64,000 nucleotides of DNA from Spisula solida (lineage: Eukaryota; Mollusca; Bivalvia; Venerida; Mactridae), in assembly GCA_947247005.1 (NCBI GenBank), contig OX365955.1, positions 41,519,822 through 41,583,821 on the forward strand, written 5' to 3'. A program made the translations under genes and the position numbers. Below the pieces are notes generated by a model. That model made no database searches, was not told where the DNA came from, and saw only the letters and a program-made list of their open reading frames with translations. The first letter of the stretch is position 1; the number at the start of each line of letters is the position of its first letter. Positions 10,859 through 23,345 of the stretch are shown here, piece after piece.

Positions 10859-11125
10859 AAAATAAAATAAAAAAATAAATAAACGTTACTTTCTCAACAC
10901 TCTATCTTTAATGGAACTCAACGTTTCCACTTTTAACGCTGGATGTTATGCACGGGAAATACAGGTACCATCATGTCCATCTTGTTTGTTCTCTTTTGTG
11001 CATTACGTGTCTGTTAGTTCGGTTAGTTCAGTTCATTGTTCTCTTCCTTGGCGGATGTGTTATTTTTATTTAGTCTGACGTAAGCTTCATACGAATTAGA
11101 AATAAAAAGTGATTCAATATCAATC

Positions 11126-11380
11126 ATGCTTTCAAGGAATTTGCAGTTATCAACACTATCAGCTTTGTTATTTTTCAGGCCATTGTTCATTGTATTACTC
11201 CAAAGAGATTCACGGGCATGTACTTTTCTTGTAATTATTCTTGTAGTTCTGATACAAACACGACTGTGGTCAATGAACCATACAACCAGAACTACAGGGG
11301 TGCTTCATGTTGTTTCGTATTGTTTGTGTATTTCGTACGTGATTCAATATTATCGTCCTAATCACGCAATACTACGATAA
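11126..11380 (+). other. open frame within block P, probably not a gene
   Basis: This 84-codon frame includes QTRLWSMNHTTRTTGVLH and YYRPNHAILR. Related peptides can be read from the other P copies: the plus strand near 17.46-17.79 kb, and the minus strand at 24571-24759. Those copies are frameshifted or lack the same start. The peptide has no known domain and no clear splice context. It is most likely a chance frame carried along by duplication. Confidence 0.2.
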
Positions 11381-11651
11381 CGTGTTTGACCTCCTGCAGA
11401 AACTCATACAGTTAAGAGGTACAGAAGCTGTTCAGTAGCTAACCCTTCTAGCATTAAGTTCTGTTGAAAGTTTGTTATAGTATGAAAGTATTAACAAGTA
11501 CGGGCATGCTGTTAACATTATCAATCGTGATAAAGACATAGACACGTGTATGTTTGACGACATTCATTGGGATCGATCGTAAATTTAGCATCATACAATT
11601 AACATGGCCTTGAACCAAACGAGCGGTGATTAAAACCTAAATTGGCTTTTA

Positions 11652-12570
11652 AAATGGAATTTTAACACGACCTGCGGCTTAATCCATATACGCAAAGAGG
11701 AAACCAAACTGTACAATATTACCGCAACAAAACACACCTGATAAATTGGCTGGTACTAATAACGCCCCGCAAACAGCAAATTGGTCATATTTGTTTGTGC
11801 GCTAAAAAAATAAACAACTCAATAAAATACATAATAAGCATTTATAGATTATACTGTTCCAGTTGTTTCTGAAAATTACCAAAAATATCAAGTGACATAT
11901 TTATGAATAAATGAACGTAAACTTTGTAGTAAAAACTTCCGGTTCGTAGTGAATGATACATTTTAGGTATATGTCGGTATCGTTTGCAAACTTGTTCGTG
12001 CTAAAGATGCAGTAGCGCACACTCCACGTGTCTTTGAATTATCATTACGCTTGAGTTTAAACCTGGAACGAATGGCAGCATGAGAATTGCAACCATAATA
12101 AACTTCAACGAGTTGCGAATTGCACGAGTATCTAGTGTTACAGCAAAGACACAGCTAATTTTAAAAACTCCATTATACTCTCGACACTTAGTTTCATGAA
12201 AACTTCTGATAATCGATTCATTTATATTTTTCATTGCATGCAATTAATACACTATACTCGTGTTATAAAAATGGTTTAAATGTTTAAAATGTGTTATTTT
12301 CTTCAGAAAATTACGAAGCTCGTCTTCATTAACGAGGGAGGTAATTGTAAAAGCTAATAGCCACTCATCTTCTGAGTTGAATTATGGTCAATGTAAAATG
12401 GGTGAAAATGGAATGCGCGCAGTTAATAGTACGGGATATTATCGTGTTAAGAATCGAAATAAAAAACTCTGTTCTGGTATTTTGTCGGCAAATAAACACA
12501 GCCACTCGTTCGGATGTGGAAAATTAAATCACTCGTGCTCCTGTCTGTGTTTTATTCACCGACAAAATAA
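11652..12570 (+). repeat. repeat H, copy 1
   Basis: This matches 38128-38960 on the same strand: ACCGCAACAAAA, ATTGGCTGGTACTA, ACGCCCCGCAAACAGC, CTCAATAAAATACATAATAAG and, at the right end, a foldback starting TATTTTGTCGGCAAATAAA (12478). The foldback here is shortened compared with copy 2. No coding capacity is seen. Confidence 0.7.
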
Positions 12571-12749
12571 AAGGACATATTTTTATTTCTTAAGTAATTC
12601 GGTTATTTGTATCAATTCGTTTCTAAAGGGAAGATAGCTACTGAAACAATAGCTCTTCATTAATCAAATATTCACTTGTACTTAATACGAATGTTTTATT
12701 CAACTGTGTTATTCAACTGTGTTTTATTCAATTTGAACTTTAAACGTCA

Positions 12750-13990
12750 ATGAGTTTTAAACACGTCGGTTGCTGTCAGAGATAAAAGCAACCTGACGTG
12801 AACCAACGCAGCACTGATGTGTTACAAACAGCAAACACTTTGTTTTATTGTGCTCATTGATGTCAATGCCCTGTCTTTATGCACCATTGATGGTCTTTAT
12901 TTCTCTGGGAAATAATTTCGACAGCGGTGCATGACCATTGTTCCAGGTGTTCCGATTGAAAAGGTCTCTAGTTTAAACATGAGAGAAGTTTATGTATACA
13001 TACAATATTGAAATGGCATAAGTTGATTTGTATGTACAACAATATTAGCGTATGCAAGCGGACGTTTGGTTTATAAGTTAGCCATAGCCTCCTATTTAAC
13101 GTAGAATATACATTCCTCTTTAGTCATAAAAACTGAAGACACGCTTGGAACATACACCTGTTGTGTGAGATGCATAAAACGTATTTGTGTTTACGTTTCT
13201 TTAACATCATTATAGAATCGCCTTTAGTTTAAGAGCCAGACCATTTAAATTGGTATTAACACCTGAACTGGTATTCACAAAGCATCTAAATAAAAAACTA
13301 TTAAATACATGTATGTTTTAAAACATCTAAGTATAAAACTTTGACAACTTTTAAAAACATATAAATTCCTTAAGCTATCGGCTAAACAAGACAATCAAGA
13401 TTATTAATTCTTTGCATAGATTTAAAGCATTATGAATAGAGCTAAGATAAAACCAAGCAAGTTGTCCAAGTTACTTATTTTGTGTAATCTATGAATACAT
13501 ATAAACCCAACGTTTTGTTTCAATATTTCATCTTTTGAAAAACCTAAAAAAAAATCTAAAACATTCAGCTTGGAAAATACGAATTCCTGTCTGGGAAAAA
13601 GTAATACATGTATACTACTATTGGATTGCTGTTTAGGGAATGGTGAGAGTATCATGTCGTAAATGGTTAAACAGATGCGTACAAAATGCGACATGACATT
13701 GGGTAATCTGTATACTTATCGTTCAATCAACGGAAAAAGTGATTTACCCTGACATTTAATTATTTGTCATATCTTTTGATTTGTGTATTAAGAGTCAAGC
13801 GTTATTTCAAACAAGAATGATTCATCGATACATATTTTGTGTGCAACTGTAGGCCGCAGGATATCATCCACCTTCGGTAAATATCAAAATTGCCTTCAAG
13901 CACGTGGATGTGGTGTTCAATGGATAGCGTAGGATACACCTTGAATAAACACGCCGTACCTTACCTCGGCGAACACATCTTTCTTCATGG
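12750..13990 (+). repeat. duplicated block Q, copy 1
   Basis: This is collinear with 20815-21965. Shared landmarks are AACACGTCGG, TTGATGTCAATGCCCTGTCT, CATGACCATTGTTCCAGGTG, AGAGCCAGACCATTTAAATT, and ATTTAATTATTTGTCATATC near the right end. Fragments recur at 26625-26720 and 29640-29925. A 90-codon minus-strand frame at 13422-13694 is not kept in the other copies and is dismissed. Confidence 0.75.
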
Positions 13991-14560
13991 CATAAACTTG
14001 TTAGACGTTTTAGACTGCTACATGTAGTGCACGATCGTCCAGGTAGACAAGGACTTGATTACAATCATTTTATTGACGTCATTTAAAAACGACATTCGTG
14101 TCTAAAATGTTGAAAAAGCACATCAATGTTACAGATATTTTCAACCATTGTCTATACTGTTATATGATTCGCGTCTAGGAAATGGATGCATTATACAGCG
14201 TCAGGTACTTTATATAGTTTTGACAATTCCCAAAACATTAATTTGTTTGCAAATGATTGATATTTATACAATGTAGCTGTTAGTTCAGTGCGTAATACGA
14301 ATATTTTCTTGTCATGCAGTTTAGCGTGTTATATTTCACCATCGAAGAGAATATTGTCCGGAAATGTTATGCGTGATAAAAGTACCCGTCATTCTTTGAT
14401 GAATTGAACAATGCTATCGGTTATGAGAAACCGGGACTTTTGTTCTGCGTTTGTGTTGATCACCTCTTGTATACCGGTATTACGCAAACGACGACGTTCA
14501 AATTTGCTTGATTTTAAAAGAATTGATTTATTCAAAATGTTCGATATTTATGACATCATT
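13991..14560. other. spacer between blocks Q1 and P2
   Basis: No gene is seen. The motif TTTTGACAATTCCCAAAACAT (14219-14239) recurs at about 29895-29915, so part of this spacer belongs to the duplicated unit. Confidence 0.4.
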
Positions 14561-15444
14561 TGATTCATGCGCTGACGAATGCATACGAGGTTAAAATTAT
14601 CGTCCATTCAAGTGCGTGTCTTGAGCTCATGACAAATAAAAATAGACATTGTAACACATTTGAGTATTAGTAAGTCTCTGTACTTATCTAATTTGGTTCA
14701 TTACCTCGTTCATAACCTAAAATATAAGTGACAGTAAATGCCACAGCTATGTTCTACAGGGAAAACTACGCGACGTTGTAACTGCATCGCATAATGTGTT
14801 TTATAGCATTGCGTCAATGCAAGCAATGTCTTTTAATACATTTACAATTTTGCTTACATGTAATATTTCAGCGCTATTTTCTGAGATTTTAATTTGTACC
14901 AATCGCAGATATATAACCTGTACATAATGTGTAACTTAGTTGTCGTCTTGTGATAATATAATGGACATCCCCGGTAAAACCAAGTCTTGGTCGCGACCAT
15001 AATTACATTATAAACATTAATAGTGTTCCAGAGGTTGTCATAATATTATAAGCAAACAAGATCACGGATTTAGACCGAGAAATGTATTCTATGGTTCACG
15101 AGCCTATCTTGTTCTTAAACATCCAATAGTAATAAAACAAAGCTAGTAGTATCTACAATAATTCATAACATACACCTACTTAAGCAGACTTAGATACTCT
15201 ATCTTCAATTAAAACTTTTATTTCTACTTTGTTGCATATTCACTTTCCAAATCATTCAATTTATGTGTGCATTCCTTCATTGAATACGGGAAACAAGTAA
15301 CACTATAAATATACAACGATGTCTTAAGTAGTATACAAGTGTCCCCAAATGCTCGTGATATTATTTATTCATGTCGAATTACGATTTATTCATTTTATTG
15401 TATGTCTCTATAACATAATTACCATATATTGGGCCATAGAATTA

Positions 15445-16363
15445 CGAGGGGTGTTCGATATGTATTGTCACTTGGGTCACAATTAAGAAACTTCGTTGAT
15501 ATCGTTAAATATTTTTACACTTCTGGAACCATCAAGATTTCGGCAATATTTCGTGAAAAAAATCAATATAATTTAATTACCGGAATGTTGTTTCTGTTGT
15601 CTTCTTAAATGGCTAGTAATAGACACTGCGACTTTTTGCGAATAACTGTCAATTAAAACTTCCTTTCGAGAAATAATCTGATTCCACAACTATTATACCG
15701 TAAATAATCTAAATTCCGTAGATAAAAAACATGATTTGCTGTACATGATTGCCATTTGAACAAAATAAGAGCATTTCAAAGTCGCGAAAATAGGTGTCAA
15801 AATTAGTCAAAAAAGCATGCAATTTTTCATTGACAATTTTCGATTAGTTTTATTGATTGGAATTTTACATATCTTACATGTATGTAAGCCATAGAGACCA
15901 TCAACATTGATTTCTGAGAAGAATTTGCGATCAAAATACAATTGATATGAAGTTATTGGTGCGTGAAACAACACGCATCATTTGGTATAAATATGAGTGA
16001 TCTGCCTTGTTTTGACCGTCTTACTCGTAGACAACAAATAATTTCATTTTGATTTAAAGTTCTAATGGAAATATAAGGATCCAGTTATCGTATCGTGGCA
16101 GTTTAACGAATACTGACATTTACTTTTCTAAACAACTACTGCAAAGATGACACAAATTTAGCTTAAAATGAACATAAGGCCAGTGTACTCGAGAATACCC
16201 TCTTCTAAGTTCAAAAAATTATTTAATTGTTGACGAAAGGCTATGTAATTTCTTAGATATAGAATAGAAACATACTACTTTTAGACAGTAATCGTAGAAT
16301 CCTTCTAAATAGTGTCATAGAAAAATACAACCGACAGTGACAATACATATCGAACACCCCTCC
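15445..16363. mobile_element. mariner-type MITE, 919 bp, with TA target duplication
   Basis: The left terminus CGAGGGGTGTTCGATATGTA is mirrored at the right end (TACATATCGAACACCCCTCC). The inverted repeats pair for about 26 bp. TA flanks both ends (15443-15444, 16364-16365). Block P copy 1 lacks the element at the corresponding position, confirming that it was inserted. The interior has no open frame of note and no transposase motif, so it is a non-autonomous Tc1/mariner derivative. Confidence 0.8.
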
Positions 16364-17374
16364 TATATTCATATACTTATAATTACGGCTCAGGATGATC
16401 AAGTACAACATTCATTTATAAAACTGTACACTAAATGTTGGATATGTTCACTAAGGATTTTATACTAGATCTACTGATTTGGTACTGTGACAATCGGTTT
16501 GTCCAGTGGTTGTAGTCGCTGTCATCGGAGCACTGCGCTAGCTTACAGATTGACGTCAGTGTCTGTTTGTCAAGTTTACTTTAATAGCTAGACATGTGCC
16601 ACTGACACAATATTCAATGATAAAGTGAATATGAACAGTTATCGACATATTCAATTAATTTTACATCCGATTCGATAAAAGTTCAACTTTTGAATGCGTA
16701 TATTACTTTGTGTTACCGGGAAAGCATCATTCTTGTCGGTAACATCTAACGTGCAGACAGATATAAATCAACCCAAATTGATCGTTTTCATTGACGTAGT
16801 TTATAATCAAGTTATCGTGCACGAGAATTCGTATATAATATAATTGTAACGGTAAAACCACCGGCGAACCTACGAAACATTGATGTCATTACACTTCATT
16901 ATATTGGCGATATTTTATGAAGAGAAATATTGACGACACTTGTCTCAGAAATTATATTTATAACAATGTTATATGTAGTTTGGAGACAGATGTAATATGA
17001 ATGGGCGATTTCCATGGCAAGTTGAATTCAAAGACAACTCAGTAATCTTAAACGGATTCAATGTAGTTCAGAATGCTAAGGTGTCGTATATCGTAACTCA
17101 AAGATACGAACAAATAAAATCCCATAGTATGTAGTATATACTTAACACTCTCGACACCCTATTGTTGATGGAACTCAGCCTATTTTACTATTAACGCTGG
17201 GTGTTATGCACATACATGGACCATAATGCCCACCCTGTTTGTTCTCGTGTGTTCCTTACTTGCTCTGTTAGTTGTGTGCATTGTTCTCTTCCCTGGCCGA
17301 TGTGTTATTATCATTAAGTCTGGTGTCAGCTTCATAAGAATTAGAAATAAAACGTGATTCAATATTAATCATGC

Positions 17375-17790
17375 TTTCAACGAATTTGCAATTATCAACA
17401 ATTTAGCTTTATTGTAATCCATGCCATTGTCCATTGTATTACTCCAAAGAGATTCACGGGCATGTACTTTTCTTGTAATTATTCTTGTAGTTTTGATACA
17501 AACACGACTGTGGTCAATGAACCATACAACCATAACTACAGGGGTGCTCCATGTTGTTTCGTGATTCAATATCAATCATGCTTTCAAAGAATTTGCAATT
17601 ATCAACATTTAGCTTTATTGAAATCCATGTCATTGTCCATTGTGTTACTCCATAACGATTCACGGGCATGTACTTTTATAGTAATTATTCTTAAAGTATT
17701 GACACAAACAAGATTATGGATGATGAACCATACAACCATACCTACAGGGGTGCTCCATGTTATTGTTTGTGTATTTCGTACGTAATTCAG
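17375..17790 (+). repeat. ~207-bp direct duplication inside block P2
   Basis: Two adjacent copies each contain ATTTGCAATTATCAACA, CCATTGTCCATTGT, TTCACGGGCATGTACTTTT and CATACAACCATA followed by CTACAGGGGTGCTCCATG. Block P copy 1 has a single copy at the same place, so this is a later local duplication. Confidence 0.7.
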
Positions 17791-18294
17791 CATTACCGTC
17801 CTAATCACGCTATACTTCGTTAATCTTCCGATCTCCTGCAGAAACCCATACAGTGGAGATGATATCTAATCTATTTGTATTGGTATGAAAGTACTTACAT
17901 ATTTACATAAATATTAACAAAGCGTAAACATGATCAGGGCCTAGATGCATGTATGTTTAAAGACATCCATTGCGATCGACCGTAATTTAGCATATACATT
18001 TAACATATCATTCAACACTAAGAATTACCTATAGTGATTACGACATAAATAGGTTTATTGAATATTTCGGTTATTTTTATTACTTCGTTTCCAAAGGGTA
18101 GATACCTACTGAAACAATACAGCTACACATGTATCTGAAAAGCAGATATCATCTTCATTTATTAAATATTCAAATGTGTACCATTCGTATATTTTAATTC
18201 AACTGTAATTCTTGCTTCAAGTTTTATATAATTGCCATTGTTATTCTTAACCTATTTGCCAACCGATACTATCGTTTTAGTAATATTTTCTTAC

Positions 18295-18468
18295 TTTAAC
18301 CGTTGTCGCTTTGGTTATCCTATTGTAATACAGCCCATCGAAAAAAGAAAGTAACAGTTGTAACGGATTACTAACGTTCTCCAGAGTTGAAATGGGTAGT
18401 CGTAGTGTTTTTCCATCCGATAGATCGGTTTGCTTTGCCATGACATTAGCTGTGGGAAGTTTTTCTTG
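18295..18468 (-). CDS. candidate internal exon, unknown protein
   Basis: On the minus strand a 174-bp interval (58 codons, phase 0 at both ends) is open. It is bounded by an acceptor-like CTAATCCAG and a donor-like GTAAGA. The peptide contains KQTDLSDGKTLRLPIST and PLQLLLSFFDGLYYNR and looks less biased than typical chance frames nearby. No domain is recognised, and no partner exon was found within several kb. A competing plus-strand reading exists at 18385-18480 (TACTAAC branch-like motif, TTCTCCAG acceptor, GTAAGT donor). At most one of the two is real, and possibly neither is. Confidence 0.25.
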
Positions 18469-18719
18469 CTGGATTAGCAAGTAAGTACTGTTTGACAATC
18501 ATTTCAAAGTAAAGCCGTCGCGTATGTTGTTAACGTCGAGTAAAACAAACAAATCAACATACGTGTTAACTTCTTGTCCTTATTGAAGACCTCAACTTTA
18601 GCTCAGCCACAACATATATATCTAACATTATCCATATCTTCAAATACTTACTTACTTGTTATAATTGTTGTCTGTCCATCTTGATAGGTTACTGTTAGGT
18701 ACCTGTTTAAATGGGATCG

Positions 18720-19100
18720 TTGTGATGGTGATTTACTTGATGCTACTAAAGTGTTTGACAGCCATACCATTTACAAACAAATCGGAATCAGTCTCTTGAA
18801 TTGCCAATAATCTTTTGTAGTTGGTTATAATCTGGCGTCGTTTCTTGTAACAATATATTGTAAGTGGCACTTTATCTTCCTTAAACGTTTCCTAATGTCC
18901 TTGCAATTATTCATTTCTCTTCGTACTAAATTAGATCATTCTGATGGGTCACTCTTTACAAAGTGTTTGACAGCCCTACCATTTTCTCACAAATCAGAAT
19001 AGTGTCTTGACAGGTCAATAATCTAATGTCGTTTGTTCTGATGATATGTTACTATTGACACTATATCTTCGTTATTTGTTTTAAATGTCATTGGAGTTAG
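18720..19100 (+). repeat. repeat R, two tandem degenerate copies
   Basis: Two neighbouring copies (about 18740-18895 and 18950-19100) share AAAGTGTTTGACAGCC, TACCATTT, ACAAATC and CTTGA followed by CCAATAATCT or TCAATAATCT. A third copy is at 23185-23345. No coding capacity. Confidence 0.6.
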
Positions 19101-19720
19101 TTATTATCCTACAAATCAAGTTGTCTGTGTGCTGAAGTTATTACTATGACATAAGGGAATAACAATTAAGGTTCGGTTCTGTTTGGTACAAATTATTACT
19201 AAGAAAACAATCGAGATGTCGCTGTATTTGTTTCTTTATTTACATTTTGTATATTGTCAACTCAGAATGGTGCAATTATTTAATCATGATGGATAGTCAT
19301 CTTCTCGTTGATCAATTTAAGAATCGCCTTGTTAGTTCTATGTTTATCTTAATCATACGTTGAAATGAAACAAAATATAGTTCGTGCTAGATAATGTGGC
19401 AGTCGAGTCTATTTCACGACAGGTAATACATGATATGGATTACAGATAACTTTAAAAGAATGTAATTGTTTGTTGTTTGTCCGTTTCATAAAATACTATG
19501 TAAGTGGTAACTTTTTAAATACAGACTTAATATGGACTAGTGTTTGTTTACCTTTCAGACCAGTATGACTGCCTTGTGCAGCCAATCCTTTACCATCCAT
19601 TCAACGACGAAATTTAACATTTAACATAGACAGTTGTCCAAGCAGTTAAATTGCTTGGCCTTATCGTCATGCTTGACTAATTACAATGTAATATAAGCAC
19701 TAAATAATTGCAAGTAGTTA
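19101..19720. other. no gene seen
   Basis: AT-rich spacer. A stretch around 19320-19400 (AATGAAACAAAATATAG and neighbours) weakly resembles segments near 23.58 and 26.25 kb that belong to the local duplication. Confidence 0.35.
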
Positions 19721-19723
19721 TGT

Positions 19724-19800
19724 ATGCTGTAATAGCTCAGGTGGTAACGCACAGGAATTGTAACTGAGCGATTCAAGTTCAACCCATCAAAGAAGTCTTT
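19724..19800 (+). repeat. tRNA-like SINE head
   Basis: An A-box-like TAGCTCAGGTGGTAACGCAC (19733) and a B-box-like AGTTCAACCC (19778) sit at tRNA-like spacing. The stems do not form a good cloverleaf, so this is a tRNA-derived SINE or pseudogene and not a working tRNA. Confidence 0.4.
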
Positions 19801-20280
19801 AGTATTTTTTGAATTCATCACAATATTTTTAATGTTATTTTCATATTCTTTTCGAGAGAGTTTATAATTTGTTAATTATATATTTTTCTTGTTTTGTTAT
19901 GGTCATGATAAAATTATTTTTAATTCAATTAAACTTTTATGACAAGAACACACAATCATTACAATACAAAAGAATTTTACATCACTTCATCTGCTGTATC
20001 ATGGTCTGAGTTACAGTCACACTCAGATAATGTATCTGTAGTTACAATACCTAAGTACTAGCAATCAAAATTCTTGTGCTTTAATTATAATACGTGTACA
20101 CAGCTCGTTGATTGTGTACATGTATATTTAGGCTATACACTCTTTAATAATAGACTTAATAACTTTAATTACAGGTTTGTATCACTTTAGGATAGAACTG
20201 ATTATTTAAGCCATTTTTCTGTAAAACTCTTAGCTTTTAAATTTATAAAGATGAGAAAAAGAAATTAAAAAAATACATAT
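19801..20280. other. no feature recognised
   Basis: AT-rich DNA between two tRNA-like heads on opposite strands. It may include decayed SINE bodies, but no boundary could be set. Confidence 0.3.
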
Positions 20281-20283
20281 AAC

Positions 20284-20366
20284 TTGACAAGGTTTCGAAC
20301 TCGCGGCCAAAAATATCGAACTCCTGAGGAAGTATCTACGCATTAAACCACTCGGCTATGAAGTAT
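20284..20366 (-). repeat. tRNA-like SINE head (Leu/Ser-like)
   Basis: On the minus strand: an A-box TAGCCGAGTGGTTTAATGCG and a B-box GAGTTCGAAACC at class II tRNA spacing. Flanks and arms are too imperfect for a functional tRNA. Confidence 0.45.
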
Positions 20367-20370
20367 GTTT

Positions 20371-20814
20371 GAATTGGTGGATGGTTAGAATGATTTATAA
20401 TCACAAACCTTAACCATGGTTTACCTAATTCAATCAATTGACATTGTCCACATTGTGTCACGTGACTGCCACATTATCATGCACGGACTATATGCCTATT
20501 ACATTCTCTCTTACGAGTGTAAGCTTTTGACGTTTTAACGTAGGCAGGTTATTATATTGATGACTTATAGTTCATGTTCATGCGCGTACCTTCCAATTCA
20601 TAGAAAACCGTATAATTGATAAATAATAAAGGATATCAACAACAATGCAGAATTTTATTTATATATGTATATTTATGTAGCCAAAGCTCTGTAAACAAAC
20701 AGTTTTCTATTATTTATCAAGTATACAGTCACCAATGTTTCCTAGAGACTGGTGACAAATGATCGGCCCCCAATCATTGTACAATATATTAGGAAAATTA
20801 TAACTTTGAAAGTC
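20371..20814. other. no gene seen
   Basis: Spacer before block Q copy 2. It includes TAATTGATAAATAATAAAGG followed by AACAACAATGCAGA (about 20610-20650), which recurs near 23.79 kb and belongs to the duplicated set. Confidence 0.35.
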
Positions 20815-21965
20815 AATGACTTTTTAACACGTCGGCTGCTGCCAGAGAACCAAAACACCATTGACAAGAAGCGTTACAAACAGCACTTTTGTTTTATTGT
20901 GTTCATTGATGTCAATGCCCTGTCTTCATGCACTATTGATTGTCTTTATTTCTCCGGAAAAATGTGCGACGGCAGTACATGACCATTGTTCCAGGTGTTT
21001 CGATTGAAAAGGTCTCTATTTCAAACATGTGAGAAGTCTCTGTATACATACAATAATGAAATGGCATTAGTTGGTGTGTATGTACAACAATAGTAGCGTA
21101 TGCATGTCGACGTGTTGATTATAAGTTAGCCATAACCTATAAAACGTAGCGCATACATTCCTCTTTAGTCATAAAAACTGGATATACGCTGAGCACATAC
21201 ACTATTGTGAGATGTATAAGCCTTATTTTTGTTTATGTTTCTTTAACATTATTATAGAGTCACCTTTATTTAAAGAGCCAGACCATTTAAATTGGTATTA
21301 ACATCTGAACTGGTATTCACAAAGCATCTAAGGTTAAACCTTCGACAATTTTAAAAACATAAAAATTCTTAAGCTGTCAGTTAAACAAGACAATCTAGTT
21401 TATTGATTTTTTGCATAGATGTAATGCATAATATATAGAGGTAAGCTAAAACCTAGCAAATTGTTCTAGTCATTATATTTGTGCACTATATGGTTACATA
21501 TAAATCCCACATTTCGTTAAACTATTTTTTCTTCTGAAAAATCTGGTAAATAAGCTCAACCAAACAGCTAGATTTACAGCGTAGAAAAAGTAATATACAA
21601 TCATTAGATAGCTGTTTGGGGAATAGTAAGAATGAGTGTCATGAGGTAAATGGTTAGACGGATAGGAACAAAATGCAAAATGGAATGGGTAAATCTATAT
21701 ACTCATCGTTCCGTCTACGGAAAAAGTGATTTACCCTGACATTTAATTATTTGTCATATCTTTTGATTTGTGTATTAAGTGTCAAGCGTTATTCCGAACA
21801 GGAATGCGTCATCGAACTATATCTTGAGTGAAACTGTTGGGCCTTAGGATATCACTCAAGTTCAGTAAATCTCGAAATTGTACGTGGACGTCGTGTACAA
21901 TAGCGTATGGTACAACTTAAACGAAAAGGCCAAACGTTACCTCGGCAAAACATCCTTCAATTCAC
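20815..21965 (+). repeat. duplicated block Q, copy 2
   Basis: Collinear with 12750-13990 (landmarks given there). It differs by scattered substitutions and small indels. Short open frames at its left end are not conserved between copies. Confidence 0.75.
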
Positions 21966-23180
21966 GACTGATATCTTAAAGTTTCACAATGACGTGTTTG
22001 TCGAGTAATCTGGATGCTGCAAGCAGGTGTATCTGTGTCATCACAATGTTCCCATTCTAACCAAACAGAGACAATACAAGCTAAAATTACGTATCAAGAT
22101 GGACAAAATAACATAAAATAATTATTCAGTCGGTCATGAGAGGATTCTCGCTAGGACGTGAAAATAAGTAAACACTAGCACTGACGTGTGTGTTATTCTT
22201 GCGTTTTCACATATTTAAAACAATTTCAGCAACATATACGGCGGCTAGGTGTTCTTGTTCCAAGTATGACATGAATGTTAACCAGTATACCGACATGCTA
22301 TTCCTGCAAATAAGAAAACATTCACCGCACCTATTGTCACGTACGAACAAAAAACGATTCACATTGGTGTAGAAGCTAGATATATCGAATGGTAGATCGG
22401 CACTACCAACAGCTCAAGCCCGACGGACTTTGTCAAATGAAACATTAACTGATAAACAAACTAGAAATATATATGTGTACTGTATCAAGATGACCTTTTC
22501 TACACTGGAATATGCTAGGAATACGTTACAACTACTGTCCAGTTAGGATAATGTAAGAGTGACGTTGTTTTTTATGTGTACACAACATATTACAGCCAGT
22601 GTCTGAACACGTAAAGCGAAAAGTATTTCAGTTTATTATTGAAATTATAGATGTCTGAATAATCCTTTATAACTGAAACAAATTTATAAAGGATATAACA
22701 TGAGTGTATTTTCATATTGAATTTGTTAAACGAGTTGAATAAAATGTAATGTTTTTTTTTATCACATGTTAGCCTTTTTTGGGCCGAAACATAAAATAGC
22801 TCCTTATTTTCACTATAATAAACGCGCAACTTTGTCGATGTCGCCTATACGTCGCCTATACTTTGAATGACGTCACGTAAAAGCTTTATTACACTAGTGT
22901 ATTATCAAAAATAAATAATGATATTATTACGCTTCATTTGTACCGCGACGTCAAACATGTGATAAAATTGGTTTTACACCGTAATAGTAGACTCGACCAC
23001 TGCATCACTTTATTATCACCCTAAATGGATAGTATTCCTGCTTTTTCATAATGGGCGATATTACAATAGCATACAAAAGCGACGTACGATTAAAATAATT
23101 TAAATTTTATTTTCAGTCGACAAAGTATTCCAATTTGTGACAACGATGACAATTGTATTGAACCTGAAGCAATCATTAGA
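21966..23180. other. no gene; dispersed repeat shared with 63.7 kb
   Basis: No exon is seen. The part 22460-22570 (TCCAGTTAGGATAATGT, GAGTGACGTTG, TATGTGTACAC) and 22972-23030 (TTGGTTTTACACCGTAATAG) match 63700-63790 and 63848-63905 in the same order and orientation. This marks a repeat of at least 550 bp whose identity is unknown. Confidence 0.45.
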
Positions 23181-23184
23181 TTCA

Positions 23185-23345
23185 CTCGAGGCGTCGTGTT
23201 TGGCAGCCATACCATTTACTCACAAATCCGAATACGTATCTTGACAGGCCAATAATCTTATGCCGTTTGTTCAAATCTGATGTCGTTTATTGTAATAATG
23301 TATTGTGGCAATATATCTTCGTTGAACGTTTTTAAATTTCCTTGG
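23185..23345 (+). repeat. repeat R, third copy
   Basis: Resembles 18740-18895 and 18950-19100 (TTGGCAGCCATACCATTTAC, CTTGACAGGCCAATAATCTT). Confidence 0.6.

Larger units (their letters stand above)
8537..11607 (+). repeat. duplicated block P, copy 1
   Basis: This block is similar over most of its length to 14561-18008 (same strand), and in part to 24495-25990 (inverted). Shared landmarks are TTCATGCGCTGAC at the left, TTGGTCGCGACCATAAT, CAGATATAAATCAACCCAAA, and CACGGGCATGTACTTTT with AACCATACAACCA near the right end. The copies differ by substitutions, by insertions (10215-10386 here, 15445-16363 in copy 2) and by minisatellite number. No gene is recognised. An open frame at 11126-11380 has partly open counterparts in the other copies. 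Confidence 0.75.
14561..18008 (+). repeat. duplicated block P, copy 2
   Basis: Second copy of block P, collinear with 8537-11607. It lacks the 10215 insertion and carries one minisatellite unit instead of eight. It holds a 919-bp mariner-type element at 15445-16363. It also lacks about 150 bp present in copy 1 near 9420-9575. Its right part contains a local direct duplication (17375-17790). Confidence 0.75.
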
